This document shows positions 1 to 8,362 of a stretch of DNA of 24,046 nt, piece after piece. Made by a program: the position numbers and the translations under genes. The stretch is taken from the NCBI GenBank assembly GCA_964455375.1, contig CAYVXE010000066.1, positions 1-24,046 of the forward strand, in the 5' to 3' direction. The notes below the pieces were generated by a model that saw nothing but the letters and a program-made list of their open reading frames with translations, had not been told where the DNA came from and ran no database searches. How positions within the stretch are numbered: position 1 is the first letter of the stretch; each line of letters begins with the position of its first letter. Origin of the DNA: CAYVXE01 sp964455375. Lineage in GTDB: Bacteria > Zhuqueibacterota > Zhuqueibacteria > Oceanimicrobiales > Oceanimicrobiaceae.

Positions 1-5
1 TGAAT

Positions 6-33
6 ATTGTCAAGAAAAATTTTGTTTGACAAT
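6..33. promoter_or_regulatory. Palindromic operator candidate over the -35 box
   Basis: The arms ATTGTCAA (6-13) and TTGACAAT (26-33) are perfect inverted repeats. The centre, AAAATTTT at 16-23, is palindromic about the same axis, so 24 of 28 positions match. The right arm contains the TTGACA -35 hexamer of the promoter for the class V aminotransferase gene, so a dimeric repressor bound here would block RNA polymerase. This could instead be part of a terminator for a gene upstream of the window, but it has no GC-rich stem and no T-tail. The regulator is unknown. Confidence 0.4.
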
Positions 34-54
34 GGCGCATTTTAAAATTATTTT
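26..54 (+). promoter_or_regulatory. Sigma70-like promoter of the aminotransferase gene
   Basis: TTGACA (26-31) is followed after 17 bases by TATTTT (49-54). Transcription would start near position 61, about 30 bases before the ATG at 92. AAAAGG at 75-80 is the only Shine-Dalgarno-like sequence and sits rather far (11 bases) from the start. Confidence 0.45.
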
Positions 55-91
55 AATGGTCGGATAAACAACCGAAAAGGTCGTAGCTGTC

Positions 92-1582
92 ATGCGCTCT
101 GAAAAGCAATCTTCTTCTTTAGAAACATACTTCGAAAAATTTCGAAAGAACGTCATCGGCTATAACCAACCGTTTGACACGCCGTATGGTGCCAGGCATC
201 TCATTTATGCTGACTGGACTGCCAGTGGCAGACTCTACCGGCCCATTGAAGAAAGATTGATCAACCGCTTCGGGCCGTTTGTAGGCAATACGCACACGGA
301 AACGACCGTCACCGGAACTTCCATGACCCAAGCCTACCACCTGGCGCACAACATCATTAAAGAGCATGTGCATGCCGGCCCTGAGGACGTCATCATCACG
401 CCCGGTTCCGGAATGACCGGCGCGGTCAGTAAATTTCAGCGGATTCTCGGATTTAAGGTTCCCGAGCAACTGTCTGCGCATCTCAAAATTCCCGACGAAC
501 TCAGACCCGTGGTTTTCGTAACCCACATGGAGCACCACTCCAATCATACGTCCTGGCTGGAGACCATCGCCGATGTGGAGTGCATTCTTCCCGATGATAA
601 GGGACTCATCAACTTAAAAAATCTCGATGATCTGCTGAACAAGTACCGTCACAAGAAAACAAAGATCGCCTCGGTTACCGCTTGTTCCAACGTTTCCGGC
701 ATCCGGACGTGTTATCACGATGTAGCAAAATTGATACACCGGCATGGTGGGTACTGCTTTGTGGATTTCGCCTGTTCAGCCCCGTACGTTAATATAGACA
801 TGCATCCTGAAGACCCACTTGAAAAACTCGACGCCATTTATTTTTCGCCGCATAAATTTTTAGGCGGTCCAGGTTCACCGGGCGCCTTGATTTTTGACTC
901 AAAACTCTATTCAAGTACAGTGCCGGATGTTCCCGGAGGCGGCACCGTCACCTGGACCAATCCCTGGGGAGAACACCACTATTTCAACGACATTGAAATA
1001 CGGGAAGATGGTGGCACGCCGCCCTTCCTGCAAACCATTAAAGCGGCTTTAGCGGTCAAATTGAAAGAAGAGATGGGTGTGAAAAATATGCTAAAGCGGG
1101 AAGAAGAAATGGTTGACATGCTTTTCCCGGGGCTAAAAAGTATTGATGGTCTACACCTTTTAGCAGGAAATATCGACAAACGTTTGGGCGTTATTTCCTT
1201 TTACATCGACGATGTACATTTTAATTTGGTGGTAAAACTTTTGAACGATTATTTTGGTATTCAGACGCGCGGCGGCTGTTCCTGCGCCGGAACGTACGGT
1301 CATTATCTTTTGAATATCAGTCCGGATGCCTCACATGAAATTACCAACCGCATCGATCAGGGTGACTATTCTGAAAAACCGGGCTGGGTCAGAGTTTCCA
1401 TTCACCCCATCATGACCAATGATGAAATCGATTCGATTATTCAGGCCGTGCGGGAAATCGTCCATCACCACAAAACCATGAGTAGGGACTACCATTATGA
1501 CGCACATTCAAACGAATATGTGCACAAGGATGAGAATCAAATAGAAAAAGAAATGGTTAAGACCTGGTTTGAGTCGTCCTGA
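92..1582 (+). CDS. Class V aminotransferase / cysteine desulfurase-like PLP enzyme
   Basis: This 496-residue protein has a fold-type I PLP enzyme architecture of the class V aminotransferase (NifS/SufS/CsdA) superfamily. Visible motifs are the N-terminal ADWTASGRLY segment (about 40-49), the TPGSGMTGA phosphate-cradle region (103-111), THMEHHSN with the cofactor-stacking histidine (144-151), VDFACSAP with the PLP-pyridine aspartate D225, SPHKFLGG with the Schiff-base lysine K255, and RGGCSCAG at 393-400. The last corresponds to the R-x-G-x-x-C loop of SufS-type desulfurases, and C398 would be the persulfide cysteine. At 496 residues it is longer than ordinary desulfurases (about 400-410), with extra sequence at both ends. 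No suf or isc genes adjoin it, so sulfur transfer to Fe-S assembly is not implied; the substrate is unknown. It converges with the next gene, the two stop codons being 2 bp apart. Confidence 0.85.
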   Translation: MRSEKQSSSLETYFEKFRKNVIGYNQPFDTPYGARHLIYADWTASGRLYRPIEERLINRFGPFVGNTHTETTVTGTSMTQAYHLAHNIIKEHVHAGPEDVIITPGSGMTGAVSKFQRILGFKVPEQLSAHLKIPDELRPVVFVTHMEHHSNHTSWLETIADVECILPDDKGLINLKNLDDLLNKYRHKKTKIASVTACSNVSGIRTCYHDVAKLIHRHGGYCFVDFACSAPYVNIDMHPEDPLEKLDAIYFSPHKFLGGPGSPGALIFDSKLYSSTVPDVPGGGTVTWTNPWGEHHYFNDIEIREDGGTPPFLQTIKAALAVKLKEEMGVKNMLKREEEMVDMLFPGLKSIDGLHLLAGNIDKRLGVISFYIDDVHFNLVVKLLNDYFGIQTRGGCSCAGTYGHYLLNISPDASHEITNRIDQGDYSEKPGWVRVSIHPIMTNDEIDSIIQAVREIVHHHKTMSRDYHYDAHSNEYVHKDENQIEKEMVKTWFESS

Positions 1583-1584
1583 AT

Positions 1585-2868
1585 TTAAGGTAGTTTGCGC
1601 ATCACGTTCAGACCGAAGTCCCGTTCAAAATGGTCGTTTGTTTTATAAACATACCTCAGACTCCTTTCCCAGATAGATGCCTTTTCCATACAGAGATAAA
1701 AGAAGACCTCGCGATGCCACGGCAGAAATGCATCATACATGGTCTTAAACATGGTTACTTTGAGATCATCCGGATAGGTTAGTTTTCCGTGCGGGTCGGG
1801 CGCCATTTCCATCTGTAAAATTTTGGTTGGTTGACCAAGCTTGCGGATTTTTTTAATGGCGGGTTTAATCATCGTGATGGAGCCGAATGAGATAAACAGG
1901 ACGTCCTTGGAGTCAAATTCGTTGAGGACTCGCGCCGCCGTCGCAGGGTAATCTTGCTCCCAACCCTGATAATACACCATCGGATGAAAATGAAAAGACA
2001 CTCTGATGCCGTGCTCGGCAAGACGCTTTGCTGCTGCAAAACGCTGATCATAAGTTGCCGTAAAATGCTCTTCATTTTCGATAATGGTGGGCGTATTTAA
2101 AGACCAACTGCAAACGATATTTCGTGGAATCTCGTTTTCCAGAAAATAACGGATATTGCTTGACTTCGTTTTGAATTCCAGCAGGACGTTCGGGTTGTCT
2201 GCTGCAAAGCGGCAGAGCGCATCCAAATTACCATTGCGGTTGCCCCAAATCAGGGAATCGGATGATTGACCTGTACCAAAATGGTAAAACCGCTTAGGTT
2301 CCAAGTCTATCTTTTTGAGCTTTTCCGCAAAATCAGCATCGAAGGTAAAGGTGTCACTGTAGAAGGTCTGAATCGTACAATAGCTGCACCCAAATGCACA
2401 ATTTTCCACGGCATCGATGGTGTGTAAATTGCAGCACACGGTCTGCTCCGAAGCCACCGGACACATCCCGTAAATCTTTTTGTCCGATTTCTCTATATTA
2501 AGATGGTAGATCTTCCGGGCAGAAGGCTTCGGTAGACCGTTTTCAGGATAAACTTTGGGCTTGTTTTTCAAATCGGCTACAAAGCGTTGCAGTTGCTGTA
2601 AGAGATGTTTTTTTAACGCCACGCCTGTCAGGCCGGATTCGGCATTTTGCGATGCCCACCACCCCGGCAAATCTCCCTGTCCCCACATTTCAAAATCCCT
2701 GGCAATCTCTGCAATCTGCCGGAATTCCTGAAAACTCAGTCGATGTTCAAAAGCGATTTTACGGATGAAAGCCTGTCGCTCTGCATGCAATTTATTAAAA
2801 AGCGTCTGGGAGCGAAAGGACTCAAATTTATGTTCATAGTCGATTGTTTTTGCCATATCATTCCACAT
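1585..2868 (-). CDS. SPL-family radical SAM protein (spore photoproduct lyase-like)
   Basis: This 427-residue protein carries a radical SAM 4Fe-4S motif C157-x3-C161-x2-C164 (CAFGCSYC), preceded by a roughly 150-residue helical N-terminal region with cysteines at 136 and 145-146. The layout, and the HFGTGQSSDSLIWG segment at about 196-209, fit the spore-photoproduct-lyase-like radical SAM family, whose namesake repairs a UV thymine dimer in spores by hydrogen abstraction. Most relatives in non-sporulating bacteria have no proven substrate. The hydrogen-donor cysteine of true SPL seems absent (see findings). There are two possible starts, 2868 and 2856. With the predicted promoter the first would leave only about 8 bases of leader, so 2856 (MAKTID...) is also plausible. 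Calling it DNA repair is inference. Confidence 0.75.
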   Translation of the reverse strand: MWNDMAKTIDYEHKFESFRSQTLFNKLHAERQAFIRKIAFEHRLSFQEFRQIAEIARDFEMWGQGDLPGWWASQNAESGLTGVALKKHLLQQLQRFVADLKNKPKVYPENGLPKPSARKIYHLNIEKSDKKIYGMCPVASEQTVCCNLHTIDAVENCAFGCSYCTIQTFYSDTFTFDADFAEKLKKIDLEPKRFYHFGTGQSSDSLIWGNRNGNLDALCRFAADNPNVLLEFKTKSSNIRYFLENEIPRNIVCSWSLNTPTIIENEEHFTATYDQRFAAAKRLAEHGIRVSFHFHPMVYYQGWEQDYPATAARVLNEFDSKDVLFISFGSITMIKPAIKKIRKLGQPTKILQMEMAPDPHGKLTYPDDLKVTMFKTMYDAFLPWHREVFFYLCMEKASIWERSLRYVYKTNDHFERDFGLNVMRKLP

Positions 2869-2882
2869 GTTTTAGAACTCTT

Positions 2883-2911
2883 ATTATACAAAAAAATCTC
2901 CCATTCTCCAA
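2883..2911 (-). promoter_or_regulatory. Promoter of the SPL-like gene
   Basis: On the minus strand TATAAT (complement of 2883-2888) lies 17 bases downstream of TTGGAG (complement of 2906-2911). The -10 is a perfect consensus and the -35 is weak. The predicted start near 2876 lies immediately before the gene. Confidence 0.4.
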
Positions 2912-3037
2912 GCACGAAATTTTAGATAAAATTCCGTAAAAAACCTTTGCAAACCTTATCAAACTGGCTTCGCTGTCGATATTTATTTTGGCTATTTAAT
3001 CAAAATTTCAACAGTTAAAATTTGAAGGAGTAGAATT

Positions 3038-5020
3038 ATGAACCATGTTTACCGATCCATCCAAAAAAAGATGCTTTTTGTATTCTCGGCACTGCTTTTC
3101 ACGGTACCCGCTTTTTCACAGTTTTCACTTGTTTCAACCGTTCCAACTAATGGTGCAGTCAATGTTGCCATCCCCACAACCTTTCAACTCACGTTCAGCA
3201 GCGCCCTGGACACAACGGCACAATTTCATGAACCGGAAGGGTTTTTTCTGCAAATTGACATTTTCCCCGATGACACCACAAGTGAACCAGATATTTCCCT
3301 GTCCGCCGATTTGAAAACCGTTACAATCTCAGGATTTCAATTGTTGCCGGATACGCAATATAATGTCCTGCTCTCTGCAGCGCGCGGCGCAACCGGAGAC
3401 TTTTTAGACCGGCCCTATGCGTTGACCTTCAGTACCGGTTCTTCCCTGCCGACGGGAAGTGTGAGTGGAAACGTGACCTTTAATGGCAGTCCCGCTGAAA
3501 ATGCCGTGGTGGCGCTTTTCCCGGATCTTTCGTCAGAGACGCCTGTTGCTTTCGGAGTCGTAACTGCCGGGACGTTTACCATTCCTTTTGTAGCTGATGG
3601 GACGTATTTTCCTTTTGCTGCCAAAGATACGAACGGTGATTTTGATATCGATCCTTCGACGGGCGATGCTTCCGGCGTTTACGATGCAAACGCGGATGGT
3701 CGACCAGATTCAATTCAAGTCTTGGGTGGAAATTCCATTTCCGGAGTAAACATTACTTTGACAGAACCAACGCCGAGCACGGCACAAAACAGCTTTGCAG
3801 ATGTCCAAAATGCTGCGCTCTCATGGAGTAGTGATGCCGTTTTAGTGTCAGTGGGATCAGACAATATAGACCCGCAGGGAACGTCCTTCGGATGGTCATT
3901 TGTGTTTTATTCAAGCAACCTGAACGCATTTCGAGATTTTTTCCTCTCGGGCGGTTTGCTTGTAGAAAATGATTATAACGGCACACATTTACCTATAACG
4001 GTCGCACTGCCGGATATCTGGGTTGACAGTGATGTCGCTGCAGCATTGGCAGAAGCAAACGGTGGCAGCGATTTCAGATCCAACCACGGCGATGCCGATG
4101 TAAACGTAAATTTAGAATACTACGACTTTTTCAGCAGCGATTCCTCCATAACCCCGACCACGACCCGGGTTCCTGTCTGGCATTTCAACTACTGGTCTGA
4201 CGCTGCGCAGAAGTACCTGAATGTGGACATAGAAGCCGAGGCCGGTCATTTGCTGGCAACCGATGCCATGAGTAACCTGGATGCCGCAAATCAGGCAGCC
4301 GCATTATGGGCGAGTGATGCAACCTTCATTAAAATTGAAAACCGGTGGAACCTGACGAGCGATGGGTTGAGCAATGTGTGGGGCTTTAATTTTCAATCTG
4401 TGGCGCTCAATTCAACATTAGAGTTCCTGGTGGCTTCCGGGAAAGTCATTGGCACACAACCGCAACCAAATTTTGGTATCTGGCCTTATGATCCACTGAA
4501 TTCCCAGCTCTGCAACAGCACGGATGCTTTTGTTCTGGCACAAACTGAAAGTGAAACGTTCAGGGCCCAGCATCCGGACTACTTCATGGTTGCACAACTG
4601 TCACGCAACATTGCTCCGAAGCCGGAGGTCGCCGTCTGGCAGATTAATTATGACACCAATAGCGGCGACCATTTTGAAGTGCTCATCGACGCAGAAACCT
4701 GCAACCTTTATACGAGTGTGAAAGAGAATGCGGCAGTTCCCAGCGAATTTCGTTTGCAGCAAAACTACCCGAATCCGTTTAATCCGACCACCGAAATCTC
4801 TTATGAGCTACCGCAGGCAGGATTCGTGCAACTGTCGATTTTTAACCTCCTGGGGCAAAAAATCAGCACACTTGTGAATGAAAGGCAAACAGCCGGGTCC
4901 TATCATGTAAACTGGAACGGTCTTGACGAGCAGGGCAAGCAGGTTCCAACCGGACTTTATATTTACCGCTTAAAATCAGACAACCGTGTGCAAGTAAAGA
5001 AGATGGTGCTCACCAGATAA
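3038..5020 (+). CDS. Secreted T9SS-sorted protein with Ig-like domain and duplicated domain
   Basis: This 660-residue exported protein has a signal peptide at about 1-28 (KKMLFVFSALLFTVPAFS). Next come a bacterial Ig-like domain of the Big_5 type (about 30-133, starting STVPTNGAVNVA), a carboxypeptidase-regulatory-like beta domain (about 140-241) with two Asp-rich possible Ca2+ loops (DTNGDFDIDPSTGD and DANADGRPD), and two copies of a roughly 150-residue domain (about 250-408 and 412-560). It ends in a type IX secretion (Por) sorting domain at 571-660 with QNYPNPFNPTTEISY and a closing GLYIYRLKS...KKMVL strand. The family exports such proteins across the outer membrane and anchors or releases them there. 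Start 3038 is supported by GAAGGAG at 3024-3030. The gene stands alone and ends in a strong terminator. Substrate or function is unknown. Confidence 0.85.
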   Translation: MNHVYRSIQKKMLFVFSALLFTVPAFSQFSLVSTVPTNGAVNVAIPTTFQLTFSSALDTTAQFHEPEGFFLQIDIFPDDTTSEPDISLSADLKTVTISGFQLLPDTQYNVLLSAARGATGDFLDRPYALTFSTGSSLPTGSVSGNVTFNGSPAENAVVALFPDLSSETPVAFGVVTAGTFTIPFVADGTYFPFAAKDTNGDFDIDPSTGDASGVYDANADGRPDSIQVLGGNSISGVNITLTEPTPSTAQNSFADVQNAALSWSSDAVLVSVGSDNIDPQGTSFGWSFVFYSSNLNAFRDFFLSGGLLVENDYNGTHLPITVALPDIWVDSDVAAALAEANGGSDFRSNHGDADVNVNLEYYDFFSSDSSITPTTTRVPVWHFNYWSDAAQKYLNVDIEAEAGHLLATDAMSNLDAANQAAALWASDATFIKIENRWNLTSDGLSNVWGFNFQSVALNSTLEFLVASGKVIGTQPQPNFGIWPYDPLNSQLCNSTDAFVLAQTESETFRAQHPDYFMVAQLSRNIAPKPEVAVWQINYDTNSGDHFEVLIDAETCNLYTSVKENAAVPSEFRLQQNYPNPFNPTTEISYELPQAGFVQLSIFNLLGQKISTLVNERQTAGSYHVNWNGLDEQGKQVPTGLYIYRLKSDNRVQVKKMVLTR

Positions 5021-5044
5021 ACGCTTCAAAAATAGCAAAATTAC

Positions 5045-5077
5045 AAAACCCCGATATTCTGTCGGGGTTTTTCTTTT
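5045..5077 (+). terminator. Rho-independent terminator
   Basis: AAAACCCCGA (5045-5054) pairs with TCGGGGTTTT (5062-5071) around the 7-base loop TATTCTG, and a T-rich tail follows to 5077. It lies 25 bp after the stop of the T9SS protein gene. The A-rich 5' side means it could also work for minus-strand transcripts. Confidence 0.9.
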
Positions 5078-5139
5078 GTCCTTAGTGATGACGATTTCGA
5101 CTGCTTCTGAATTGTGCCATTGAACCTGTCGTATTTAGC

Positions 5140-5168
5140 TTGATTTTAAATTTCCATGTCTCTATATT
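5140..5168 (+). promoter_or_regulatory. Promoter of the efflux operon
   Basis: TTGATT (5140-5145) is followed after exactly 17 bases by TATATT (5163-5168). Transcription would begin near 5175, inside the adjacent palindrome, about 40 bases before the first gene of the operon. It sits just beyond the terminator of the preceding gene. Confidence 0.5.
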
Positions 5169-5169
5169 T

Positions 5170-5188
5170 CATGGTCTTAATGACCATG
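5170..5188. promoter_or_regulatory. Palindromic operator candidate at the efflux operon start site
   Basis: CATGGTC (5170-5176) and GACCATG (5182-5188) form a perfect 7-bp inverted repeat around TTAAT, beginning directly after the -10 box. This is where a local TetR- or MarR-type repressor of an efflux operon would be expected to bind. It could instead act as a short 5'-UTR hairpin. No regulator gene is next to it. Confidence 0.45.
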
Positions 5189-5214
5189 TATCGTGCCAAT
5201 CAAACTGAATTGAA

Positions 5215-6447
5215 ATGTCAGAAAATAAAACAGAGCATGCAGATTTGTCAGCATTGCGCATTAACAGGGAGAATCCCAATTCCACAAAGAAGAGGATAAT
5301 CCCTAAAATTCTGACCATGGGGATACCCGTCATCCTCTTGCTCGCAGTGATTTTTTATTTGTTCAGCAGCAATTCAAATGCAATCCAGACAGTGGATGTG
5401 GTTCGTGTTGCCTACACCAATGCAAATTCCGGAGCAACCATTCTGACGGCGAATGGATATGTCGTCGCACAACGGGAAGCAGCGGTGGCATCAAAAGGAA
5501 CTGGCCGTTTAGAATATCTCGGTGTCGAAGAAGGCGACCGTGTCAAGCTGAACCAGATTATCGCCAGACTCGACCACAGTGATATGGATGCAGCTTTGCA
5601 GCAGGCCAGAGCCAATGCAGAAATGGCAAAAGCGTCGATGGCTGAAAGTGAAGCCAATTTGCAGATTGCACAACTAACGTTTAACCGACAGAAAAGTCTG
5701 TTTCATCAACATCTGATTTCAAAGTCCGACTATGATATAGCAGAAGCGAATTACAAAAGTGCTCTTGCTGTGTTAGAGGCTGCAAAAGCCCTGTTGAAAT
5801 TGCGACAGGCGGCAGTCACTTCTGCTGAAGTTGACGTGGAAAACACAAACATCAGGGCACCGTTTGAGGGCACGGTGTTAACGAAAAACGCTGACGTCGG
5901 CGAAATGGTTGCGCCCTTTGCAGCCTCGGCAAATTCGCGGGGAGCGGTTGTAACGATTGCAGACATGACGTCATTAGAAGTGGAGGCAGATGTTTCCGAA
6001 TCGAACATCCACCGTATTCAGGCAGGCCAACACTGCGAGATTCTGTTAGATGCGTTCCCGAATCAGCCGTATCCGGGATTTGTTCATAAAATCGTCCCCA
6101 CAGCCGACCGGGCAAAAGCAACCGTCCTCACAAAAATCCGGTTTACAAAACTCGATGAACGGGTGCTGCCGGAAATGAGCGCGAAAGTTAACTTTTTAGC
6201 ACAAAATGCACCTGCTGAAAATGAAACGACGGTCCGTCTCACCATTCCCGAAAGTGCCGTGCGCAATACAAACAAACGGGATGTCGTTTTCGTTCTGCAA
6301 GACAACAAAGTTACCGAACGGCAGATTGTTCCGGGCAGGCGCTCATCGGGGAACATCGAAATTATCAGCGGGTTATCTGCCGGGGATTCCGTGGTTCTGA
6401 ACCCGCGTCCTGATTTAAAATCCGGCGATGAGGTTAGAACCAAATAA
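5215..6447 (+). CDS. Efflux periplasmic adaptor subunit (HlyD/MacA family)
   Basis: This 410-residue membrane fusion protein has a basic cytoplasmic N-terminus, one transmembrane helix at about 30-50 and a split biotinyl-lipoyl-like domain (YLGVEEGDRVKLNQIIARLD at about 101-120 and IRAPFEGTVLTKNADVGEMV further on). An Ala/Glu-rich alpha-hairpin coiled coil separates the two halves, and a beta-barrel plus membrane-proximal domain ends in LSAGDSVVLNPRPDLKSGDEV. Such adaptors bridge an inner-membrane ABC pump to an outer-membrane channel. It is the first gene of a four-gene operon with the ATPase 21 bp downstream, which makes a MacAB-like tripartite exporter likely. No TolC-type gene is in the window. 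No clear Shine-Dalgarno sequence precedes 5215, so the start is less certain than the family. Confidence 0.9.
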   Translation: MSENKTEHADLSALRINRENPNSTKKRIIPKILTMGIPVILLLAVIFYLFSSNSNAIQTVDVVRVAYTNANSGATILTANGYVVAQREAAVASKGTGRLEYLGVEEGDRVKLNQIIARLDHSDMDAALQQARANAEMAKASMAESEANLQIAQLTFNRQKSLFHQHLISKSDYDIAEANYKSALAVLEAAKALLKLRQAAVTSAEVDVENTNIRAPFEGTVLTKNADVGEMVAPFAASANSRGAVVTIADMTSLEVEADVSESNIHRIQAGQHCEILLDAFPNQPYPGFVHKIVPTADRAKATVLTKIRFTKLDERVLPEMSAKVNFLAQNAPAENETTVRLTIPESAVRNTNKRDVVFVLQDNKVTERQIVPGRRSSGNIEIISGLSAGDSVVLNPRPDLKSGDEVRTK

Positions 6448-6468
6448 GATTTAACAAAGGAGCGTTGC

Positions 6469-7164
6469 ATGTCTGAAGCCATCGTGCTTGTGCAGGATGT
6501 GAGTAAATCCTATCATCGGGGAGACCAGGAAATCCCGGTTTTGCAAAACCTCAACCTGTCTGTAGAAGAAGGCGAATTTCTGGCGTTAATGGGACCATCC
6601 GGTTCGGGGAAAACCACCCTGCTAAACCTCATCGCCGGGATCGATTATCCGGATGCCGGAACTGTGCGCGTTGCCGGAACCAATCTGCATGAACTCTCAG
6701 AATCCGAATTGGCCGACTGGCGCGCCCGTCATGTCGGATTCATCTTTCAGTTCTACAACTTGATGCCCGTACTCACGGCTTATGAAAATGTCGAACTACC
6801 GCTTCTGTTGACCAAATTGACAAAAAAAGAGCGCCGGGAACATGTGGAAACCTCACTTGAAATGGTCGGTTTGTCTGATCGAATGAAAAACTATCCGGGC
6901 CAGCTTTCAGGTGGGCAGGCTCAGCGTGTGGCCATTGCTCGTGCTGTCGTTACCGACCCGACGATCATTGTTGCCGATGAACCCACCGGCGACCTTGACA
7001 AAGTTTCTGCAGATGAAATTTTAACGCTTCTGGAACGTTTAAACCGGGAATTTCAAAAAACCATCATCCTGGTGACACACGATCCGCGGGCAGCCGACCG
7101 CGCCCACCTGGAACGTCATCTCGACAAAGGTGTATTGGAAACAAAACTTACACCGGAGGGCTGA
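6469..7164 (+). CDS. ABC transporter ATP-binding protein (MacB/LolD type)
   Basis: This 231-residue cytoplasmic ATPase drives the two permeases that follow. It has Walker A GPSGSGKTT at 42-50, a Q-loop in FIFQFYNLMPVLTAYENVELPL, the ABC signature LSGGQAQRVAIARA and Walker B IIVADEPTGDLD, then the H-loop LVTHD. The Q-loop context and the PTGDLD sequence are typical of the MacB/LolD/FtsE group, which works with FtsX-fold permeases on mechanotransmission rather than transport through the membrane. The start is set by AAAGGAG at 6456-6462, 6 bases before the ATG. The next gene begins one base after this stop codon, so translation is probably coupled. Confidence 0.95.
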   Translation: MSEAIVLVQDVSKSYHRGDQEIPVLQNLNLSVEEGEFLALMGPSGSGKTTLLNLIAGIDYPDAGTVRVAGTNLHELSESELADWRARHVGFIFQFYNLMPVLTAYENVELPLLLTKLTKKERREHVETSLEMVGLSDRMKNYPGQLSGGQAQRVAIARAVVTDPTIIVADEPTGDLDKVSADEILTLLERLNREFQKTIILVTHDPRAADRAHLERHLDKGVLETKLTPEG

Positions 7165-7165
7165 C

Positions 7166-8335
7166 ATGAAAATATTTAAATTAATTTTCAAAAATGCCAT
7201 GCGGCACAAACTCAGGACGGCACTCACCGCGACGGGTATTGCCATAGCGATTTTTGCTTTTAGCCTTCTGAGTACTGTCATCGATGCTTATTTTACAGGT
7301 GTCAATTCGTCATCAAACACCCGTCTCGTCACCAGAAACCGGGTTTCGCTGTCATTTTCCATGCCGCTCGCTTACGAGGGAAAAATCGCAAAACTGCCCG
7401 GCGTCACCAATGTGTCCATTGCGCAATGGTTCGGGGCAACGTACATTGATCGAAAAAATTTCTTTGCGCAGTTTGCGGTAGAACCGGAAAAATTTCTGCC
7501 ATTGTACCCGGAATATACCCTTTCGGAAAAGGAAAAAGCTGACTTTTTAAAGCAGCGGAATTCCTGTATTGTGGGAGCGAAACTCGCGGAAAAATATGGC
7601 TGGAAACCGGGGGACACGTTCCGGCTGGTTGGAACGATTTTCCCCGGAAACTGGGATTTTGTCATACGCGGAATTTATCACGGTGCTGAGAAAGGCACCA
7701 ATGAAACAACCATGTTTTTTCATTGGAAATACCTGGATGAAAGCTTGCGCCAAACCGCTCCGTCACGAGCGGGAAATGTCAGTGGTTTTTATATCGGCAT
7801 TGCCCGTTCCGAGCAAGCATCTGCAATCAGCCGGCAGATCGATACCATGTTTAATAACTCCCTTGCGGAAACCAAAACCGAGTCGGAACGTGAATTCCGG
7901 ATGCAGTTCGTGTCCATGGTGGGAACGATTATTACGGCTATCCGGATTATTTCCATTGTTGTGGTGGCCATCATCCTGTTAGTCATGGCGAATACCATGG
8001 CGATGACGGCCAGAGAACGGATACATGAATATGCTATCTTAAAAACGCTGGGATTCCGGCCCAAACATATCGTCGGCCTTATTTTTGGAGAATCCGGCCT
8101 TATTGCTGTGAGCGGTGGAATTTTAGGGTTAATGATAACCATCCCGTTGACCCATGCATTCGCCCGGTTTTTAACCGACACACTGGGTAATTTTTTCCCG
8201 GTCTTTGAACTCAGCGAAACGACTGTGATCTTCGCGTTCGTTTCATCGCTGCTCGTCGGCGTGCTGGCAGCAATTTTCCCGACGCTATACGCCGTGAACA
8301 CACGCATTGCGGATGGGTTAAGATATTTCGGCTAA
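7166..8335 (+). CDS. ABC transporter permease, FtsX/MacB type (first)
   Basis: This 389-residue inner-membrane protein has the MacB/FtsX arrangement: one N-terminal transmembrane helix (about 17-40, after the short amphipathic FKLIFKNAMRHKLRTALTATG), a large periplasmic domain up to about 250 and three C-terminal helices. The second helix runs around IITAIRIISIVVVAIILLVMANTMAMTARERIHEYAILKTLGF, whose last part is the ATPase-coupling loop. I chose ATG 7166 over an in-frame upstream ATG at 7130 because GGAGGG (7155-7160) sits ideally before it and the upstream start would overlap the ATPase gene. It probably forms a heterodimer with the next permease, since the two are adjacent and clearly different in sequence. 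Confidence 0.9.
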   Translation: MKIFKLIFKNAMRHKLRTALTATGIAIAIFAFSLLSTVIDAYFTGVNSSSNTRLVTRNRVSLSFSMPLAYEGKIAKLPGVTNVSIAQWFGATYIDRKNFFAQFAVEPEKFLPLYPEYTLSEKEKADFLKQRNSCIVGAKLAEKYGWKPGDTFRLVGTIFPGNWDFVIRGIYHGAEKGTNETTMFFHWKYLDESLRQTAPSRAGNVSGFYIGIARSEQASAISRQIDTMFNNSLAETKTESEREFRMQFVSMVGTIITAIRIISIVVVAIILLVMANTMAMTARERIHEYAILKTLGFRPKHIVGLIFGESGLIAVSGGILGLMITIPLTHAFARFLTDTLGNFFPVFELSETTVIFAFVSSLLVGVLAAIFPTLYAVNTRIADGLRYFG

Positions 8336-8362
8336 TAAAATAAATTGATTGAAGGAGCAGTT

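Noticed and set aside
7130..7165. Upstream in-frame start for the first permease
   Set aside because: It lies inside the ATPase gene, while ATG 7166 has GGAGGG at the right distance and gives the normal N-terminus.
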